A DNA stretch of 8,922 nucleotides from Deltaproteobacteria bacterium (GTDB lineage Bacteria > Myxococcota_A > Polyangia > Polyangiales > Houyiibacteriaceae). The position numbers and the translations under genes were made by a program. The notes under the pieces are model-generated. The model saw nothing but the letters and a program-made list of their open reading frames with translations, was not told the origin of the DNA and made no database searches. How positions within the stretch are numbered: position 1 is the stretch's first letter; each line of letters opens with the position of its first letter. The stretch spans positions 1-8,922 of the forward strand of contig QMMB01000110.1 of the NCBI GenBank assembly GCA_003647035.1, in the 5' to 3' direction. Shown piece after piece: positions 5,982 through 8,922 of this stretch.

Positions 5982-6904
5982 TGTCCGCGCCTGTTGTCGA
6001 TAGCGTTCTCGATCTCGTTGGCGAAACGCCAGTCGTTCGTTTGCGCAGACTCTCGCCAGAAGGTGGGGCCACGATTTGGGGAAAGTGCGAGCACCTCAAT
6101 CCAGGCGGCTCGGTCAAAGACCGCATTTGTCTGGCCATGATCGAAGTGGCCGAAGCCGAGGGACGGTTGAAGCCGGGTGACACCCTCGTCGAGCCGACCA
6201 GCGGCAACACCGGCATCGGGCTGGCTTTGGTGTGCGCACGCAAAGGCTACAAGCTCATCCTCACGATGCCCGCAAGCATGTCGCTCGAGCGGCGTGCGCT
6301 GCTGGAAGCCTATGGAGTCGAGATCGTTCTCACCCAGGCGGACCGGGCGATGGAGGGTGCCATGGAGGCCGCGCGCCGCATCGTCGAAGAGCGCGGCGCG
6401 TTCATGCCCGAGCAGTTTTCGAATCCGGCCAATCCGGGCGTGCACATGAGAACGACCGCAGCCGAGTTGCTGCATGCGTTCGAGGGACAAACCATCGATG
6501 TGTTCGTGGCGGCCGTTGGCACCGGAGGGACCGTCAGCGGTGTCGGAGAGGCCCTCAAGGCGCGAAATCCGGCGACACGCGTGATTGCGGTCGAACCCGC
6601 AGCGAGCCCAGTCCTTGCGGGTGGCGTCGCCGGGCCGACGAAGATTCAAGGCCTCAACGCGGGATTCGTGCCGGAGAACTACCATCGAGATACGGTCGAC
6701 GAGATCATCGGCGTCAGCGATCGGGACGCATGGAACACCAAGCTCGAGCTCGCCAAACGGGAGGGTCTGCTTCTCGGCATCAGCGCCGGTGCGAACGTAT
6801 GGGCTGCCATCGAGGTCGCCAAGCAGCTGGGGCCCGACCAAATCGTCGTGACGGTGCTTTGCGACACTGGCGAGCGCTACTTCAGCTTGGCGGAGTACTT
6901 CTAA
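5981..6904 (+). CDS. cysK: Cysteine synthase, CysK type (O-acetylserine sulfhydrylase)
   Basis: This 307-residue fold-type II PLP enzyme makes cysteine from O-acetyl-L-serine and sulfide in the cytoplasm. Visible motifs: NPGGSVKDR (40-48) with the PLP Schiff-base lysine K46; the substrate loop PTSGNTG (72-78); the PLP phosphate cup GTGGT (180-184); IQGLNAGFVPEN (222-233) typical of CysK; GISAGAN (266-272); and DTGERYFS (295-302) near the pyridine nitrogen. Length fits the family (about 300-320). The start ATG overlaps the Rrf2 stop (TGATG), implying translational coupling, and the stop overlaps the E1 start (TAATG). A second, different cysteine synthase lies at the end of the same operon. Some family members use other acceptors (for example cystathionine beta-synthase-like or O-phosphoserine enzymes), but the CysK pattern is good. 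Confidence 0.92.
   Translation: MSAPVVDSVLDLVGETPVVRLRRLSPEGGATIWGKCEHLNPGGSVKDRICLAMIEVAEAEGRLKPGDTLVEPTSGNTGIGLALVCARKGYKLILTMPASMSLERRALLEAYGVEIVLTQADRAMEGAMEAARRIVEERGAFMPEQFSNPANPGVHMRTTAAELLHAFEGQTIDVFVAAVGTGGTVSGVGEALKARNPATRVIAVEPAASPVLAGGVAGPTKIQGLNAGFVPENYHRDTVDEIIGVSDRDAWNTKLELAKREGLLLGISAGANVWAAIEVAKQLGPDQIVVTVLCDTGERYFSLAEYF
6892..6895 (+). promoter_or_regulatory. Ribosome binding site of the E1 gene
   Basis: GGAG lies 8 bases before the ATG at 6904, inside the end of cysK. It supports this start and hence the short N-terminus of the E1-like protein. Confidence 0.6.
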
Positions 6905-7611
6905 TGAGCGCGCCGCAACGAGTCCTCGTCGTTGGCGCGGGTGGGCTGGGCTCCCCGGTGCTGCGGCAACTCGCCACGAGCGGTGTCGCGCACATCACCG
7001 TCATCGACGACGACGTCGTTGATGAGAGCAACCTGCAGCGCCAAACGCTCTACACCGGTGACGACGTTGGGCAATCGAAGATCGAGCGGGCAGCGCGCGT
7101 GCTTCGCAAACTCTCGCCGGGGCTTTCGGTGCACACAATCGAAGGCCGTTTTGTCCCTGGCACCGCGATGGCGCTCTTGTCGGATCACAGTCTGGTCGTC
7201 GAGGGGGCCGACAACCTCGCCACGAAGTTTCTCGTTGCCGATGCGGCGCGCCTTGCGGGCGTGCCGGCGGTGCAGGCGGGGGCCGTCCGGTGGGCCGGCT
7301 GGGCTTTTTGCGCCCTCCCCGACTCCGCGTGTCTTCGTTGCCTCTTCGAGGACATCCCCCGCGACCAGGTGGAAACCTGTGCCGAGGCGGGGGTGGTCGG
7401 GCCGGTCGTCGGGGTGCTCGGCGGCCTAGAGGCTGCGTTGGCTTTGCGCTTGCTCCAGGGTGAACGCCCGGGTGGCGAGCTTTGGCACTATGACGCGCTC
7501 AAGGGCGTGATTCGAAAGACGTTCGTGCGTCGGCGAAGCGATTGTCCCTTGTGTGCAGGAGAGATTCAGGACTTGCGGATGGAGCGGTACACGGCGGCTT
7601 GCGCTGCGTGA
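6904..7611 (+). CDS. ThiF/MoeB/HesA-family E1 adenylating enzyme, N-terminally short
   Basis: This 235-residue E1-like enzyme is expected to adenylate the C-terminal glycine of the sulfur carrier encoded next. It shows the Rossmann nucleotide loop GAGGLGSP (11-18), D36 at the end of the second strand, NLQRQTLY (43-50, ATP-contacting arginine), DVGQSKIERA (54-63), GADN (101-104, with D103 corresponding to the catalytic Asp of MoeB), the TCAEAGVVGPVVGVLGGLEA crossover region with C159, and two zinc pairs CLRC (143-146) and CPLC (214-217). E. coli MoeB has about 30 residues before the Rossmann strand, including RYNRQ; here that strand starts at residue 6, so the RYxRQ segment is absent. The frame is open upstream, but only within cysK coding sequence. 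The ATG overlaps the cysK stop and has GGAG 8 bases upstream. There is no C-terminal rhodanese domain. Family assignment is secure; the dimer partner is an open question. Confidence 0.93.
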   Translation: MSAPQRVLVVGAGGLGSPVLRQLATSGVAHITVIDDDVVDESNLQRQTLYTGDDVGQSKIERAARVLRKLSPGLSVHTIEGRFVPGTAMALLSDHSLVVEGADNLATKFLVADAARLAGVPAVQAGAVRWAGWAFCALPDSACLRCLFEDIPRDQVETCAEAGVVGPVVGVLGGLEAALALRLLQGERPGGELWHYDALKGVIRKTFVRRRSDCPLCAGEIQDLRMERYTAACAA

Positions 7612-7636
7612 TCTCAGCTTGCATCTGTTAGGACTC

Positions 7637-7644
7637 AGAAAGGA
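7637..7644 (+). promoter_or_regulatory. Strong ribosome binding site of the sulfur carrier gene
   Basis: AGAAAGGA lies 6 bases before the ATG at 7651, in the only clear gap (39 bases, 7612-7650) between operon genes after rrf2. It suggests independent, higher translation of the carrier than of its overlapping neighbours. Confidence 0.7.
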
Positions 7645-7650
7645 ACGAAC

Positions 7651-7932
7651 ATGGCTGTTACGGTACGCATTCCAACCCCCCTCCGAACCCTCACCGGTGG
7701 AGCAGACGAAGTCTCCGTCGACGCTGGAACGGTGGCTGAGGTGATCGAAAGCCTCGAGACCAATCACCCGGGCATGAAGGACCGCCTGTGTGATGAAAAG
7801 GGCGTGCGTCGCTTCGTGAACATCTACGCGAACGACGAAGACATTCGCTTTCTCGACAACCTCGAGACTCCGCTCAAAGAGGGCGACACTCTGAGCATCG
7901 TTCCGGCCATCGCGGGCGGGGCCTTGCGTTGA
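7651..7932 (+). CDS. cysO: CysO-type sulfur carrier protein (ThiS/MoaD ubiquitin-like fold) with tail after Gly-Gly
   Basis: This 93-residue beta-grasp protein of the ThiS/MoaD family most resembles mycobacterial CysO: VTVRIPTPLRTLTGG (3-17), a helix with VAEVIESLETNHPGMKDRL (28-46), RRFVNIYANDEDIRFLDNL (53-71) and GDTLSIVPAIAGG (78-90). CysO is activated by an E1 enzyme, becomes a C-terminal thiocarboxylate, and gives its sulfur to CysM, making a CysO-cysteine adduct that a JAMM protease (Mec) cleaves. Here the Gly-Gly (89-90) is followed by Ala-Leu-Arg, so the reactive glycine is not terminal and removal of the tail is expected before activation. The E1 gene lies upstream and cysM two genes downstream. 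The stop codon overlaps the TTG start of the next gene (TTGA). MoaD or ThiS proper are less likely given the NIYANDEDIR signature and the cysM context. Confidence 0.92.
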   Translation: MAVTVRIPTPLRTLTGGADEVSVDAGTVAEVIESLETNHPGMKDRLCDEKGVRRFVNIYANDEDIRFLDNLETPLKEGDTLSIVPAIAGGALR

Positions 7933-8294
7933 GCCTGGACGCCGCAGCACGGCGTCGATACGCGCGTCAGCTTCTCATCGGTGAAATCGGCGAGTTGGGC
8001 CAATTGCGCCTGCTCGATGCTCGGTTTCGCCCTGGGGTCGGTGGCGACGTGGAGGCAACCGCTGTGGCGGCCGAGTATCTCGAGCGAGCGGGCTGTGCTG
8101 AGGACCAAGCCGGCACTGAGCTTCGCGCCCCCGACGCGAGCGCGGTCTTGCGGTTTGCGGGGTCGCCAGCGCTTCGAGAGCCTGCGGCGGCAATCATGGG
8201 CGCCTTCTCGGCAGTCGAGCACTTGAAAGGGGTTCTGGGCATTGCCGCTGCGCGCGAATTTCCAAACGACTTGACGTTGAGCGACGAAGGCTGA
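7929..8294 (+). CDS. Small E1-relic protein: RYxRQ segment and crossover helix of MoeB/ThiF without the catalytic core
   Basis: This is a 121-residue protein. The start is TTG at 7929, overlapping the cysO stop by four bases; no ATG or GTG gives a fuller protein, and a weak G-rich stretch (7914-7922) lies upstream. Residues 9-29 (RRYARQLLIGEIGELGQLRLL) match the N-terminus of MoeB/ThiF, where RYxRQ supplies an arginine (R14 in E. coli MoeB, R13 here) to the ATP of the opposite subunit. ARFRPGVGGDVEATAVAAEYLERAGC (31-56) resembles the first Rossmann beta-loop-alpha unit with an altered glycine loop. After only about 25 residues, EPAAAIMGAFSAVEHLKGVLG (84-104) matches the MoeB PLIGVIGSLQAMEAIKMLAG helix. 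The ATP-binding Asp, NLQRQ, Lys, catalytic Asp and all zinc cysteines are missing, and there is no DNA room for them, so this is not a simple frameshift. Its stop overlaps the cysM start (TGATG). A structural partner of the short E1 is the favoured inference; decay is the alternative. Confidence 0.78.
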   Translation: MSLDAAARRRYARQLLIGEIGELGQLRLLDARFRPGVGGDVEATAVAAEYLERAGCAEDQAGTELRAPDASAVLRFAGSPALREPAAAIMGAFSAVEHLKGVLGIAAAREFPNDLTLSDEG

Positions 8295-8922
8295 TGCGTT
8301 TCCGAAAGATGGATTCGATCGTCGAGGCGGTGGGCGACACGCCGATGGTGCGCCTGCGCTCGCTCGAAAAGGATGCGCCCGGGACGAAGATCTTTCTCAA
8401 GCTCGAGTACGCGAACCCGGGCGGCTCGGTCAAGGATCGCCCTGCCCGGCAGATGATGCTCGACGCCATCGAAGACGGCCGGCTGACGACCGACAAGATT
8501 CTGATCGATGCGACCAGCGGTAATACCGGCGTGGCGTACAGTCTGTTCGGCGCCGCGATGGGCTACCGCATCCTGCTCGTGATGCCGTCGAACGTATCGC
8601 AGGCGCGTAAGGACATCACGGAGGCGTTTGGCACCGAATTTATCTACAGCGATCCGATGGAAGGCTCGGACGGCGCGATTGTGAAAGTGCGCCAAATGGT
8701 CGCTGAGGACCCGGGCCGCTATTTCTATGCCGATCAGTACTCGAATCCATCGAACCCCCGCGCACACTATTTAGGCACTGGACGCGAGATCCTCGAACAG
8801 GTCGGCGACGAGATCACCCATTTCGTGGCGGGGCTCGGGACCAGCGGGGCCTGTATGGGCACGACGCGACGTTTGCATGAGCACAGCCGCAAGATCCAGT
8901 GCATGGCGGTCGGGCCGGCCGA
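8294..8922 (+). CDS. cysM: Cysteine synthase, CysM type (CysO-thiocarboxylate or O-phosphoserine dependent), C-terminus beyond window
   Basis: 209 full codons are present before the window ends. PLP fold-type II motifs: NPGGSVKDRPA (42-52) with Schiff-base lysine K48, ATSGNTG (75-81), a YSNPSNPRAHYLGTG segment (about 147-161) and FVAGLGTSGACMGT (174-187), the phosphate-binding cup. The HYxGTG and ITHFVAGLGTxG...MGT patterns match mycobacterial CysM more closely than CysK; that enzyme uses O-phospho-L-serine and the CysO thiocarboxylate to make cysteine. The arginine that selects phosphoserine in the mycobacterial enzyme (around residue 220) falls just outside the window, so the acceptor substrate cannot be confirmed. 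The ATG at 8294 overlaps the previous stop (TGATG); an in-frame ATG five codons on is a weaker alternative. Clearly distinct from the CysK at the start of the operon. Confidence 0.88.
   Translation, partial: MRFRKMDSIVEAVGDTPMVRLRSLEKDAPGTKIFLKLEYANPGGSVKDRPARQMMLDAIEDGRLTTDKILIDATSGNTGVAYSLFGAAMGYRILLVMPSNVSQARKDITEAFGTEFIYSDPMEGSDGAIVKVRQMVAEDPGRYFYADQYSNPSNPRAHYLGTGREILEQVGDEITHFVAGLGTSGACMGTTRRLHEHSRKIQCMAVGPA

Noticed and set aside
5963..6841. A 292-codon minus-strand frame opposite cysK
   Set aside because: cysK is certain. The antisense product shows no family motif, and its frame follows third-position GC bias.
6232..6903. A 224-codon in-frame upstream extension of the ThiF-like protein
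   Set aside because: It lies within cysK in another frame, gives Arg/His-rich nonsense sequence, and lacks the expected RYxRQ segment. The ATG at 6904 has GGAG 8 bases upstream.
7929..8294. The small E1-like gene as a frameshifted full-length ThiF
   Set aside because: Only about 25 residues separate the N-terminal and C-terminal E1 segments, so there is no DNA in any frame for the missing core of roughly 100 residues. An internal deletion or purposeful minimal form is needed to explain it.
7967..8767. A 266-codon minus-strand frame opposite the small E1-like gene and cysM
   Set aside because: cysM is certain for most of the span. The frame crosses two plus-strand genes and has no recognisable domain.

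Overview
This is a GC-rich chromosomal window from a Gram-negative bacterium. The gene style suggests Myxococcota or a related deltaproteobacterial lineage: an orphan MshEN-GAF signalling protein, a response regulator, a HARE-HTH protein with long acidic and arginine-rich disordered tracts, and a mycobacterial-type CysO/CysM cysteine pathway. The taxon is an inference from gene content and codon use only. No rRNA, tRNA, CRISPR array, insertion sequence or integrase was seen.

Layout. Left edge: the first 46 codons of a response regulator on the minus strand (1-138). It diverges from a 402-residue protein with an MshEN-like N-terminus and a GAF-like C-terminus (227-1435). That gene converges, with overlapping stop codons, on a secreted lytic transglycosylase-like gene (1432-2130, minus). 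Upstream of it on the same strand is a 574-residue HARE-HTH protein with a degenerate Mrr-like endonuclease-fold domain (2228-3952). A gene-free region of about 535 bases (3953-4487) holds the divergent control regions and several inverted repeats. It is followed by a free-standing D-alanine--D-alanine ligase gene (4488-5483).

The right half (about 5487-8922) is one tightly packed plus-strand operon for cysteine synthesis: a CymR-like Rrf2 regulator, a CysK-type cysteine synthase, a ThiF/MoeB-like E1 adenylating enzyme, a CysO-type sulfur carrier, a 121-residue relic-like E1 protein, and a CysM-type cysteine synthase that runs off the window. Adjacent genes overlap at start/stop codons (TGATG, TAATG, TTGA, TGATG), except that cysO has its own strong ribosome binding site. 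Expected logic: the E1 adenylates the CysO C-terminus, a sulfur donor converts it to a thiocarboxylate, and CysM uses that as sulfur source, while CysK uses free sulfide and O-acetylserine. The Rrf2 protein probably senses cysteine status, possibly through CysK.

The most unusual point is the E1 arrangement. The catalytic ThiF-like protein lacks the N-terminal RYxRQ segment, whose arginine in MoeB reaches across the dimer to ATP. The small protein two genes downstream has that segment and a MoeB-like C-terminal helix, but has lost the ATP-binding core and zinc cysteines. Together they look like a miniature heterodimeric (split) E1. CysO also carries three residues after its Gly-Gly, so it should need proteolytic maturation, yet no protease gene is visible in the window.
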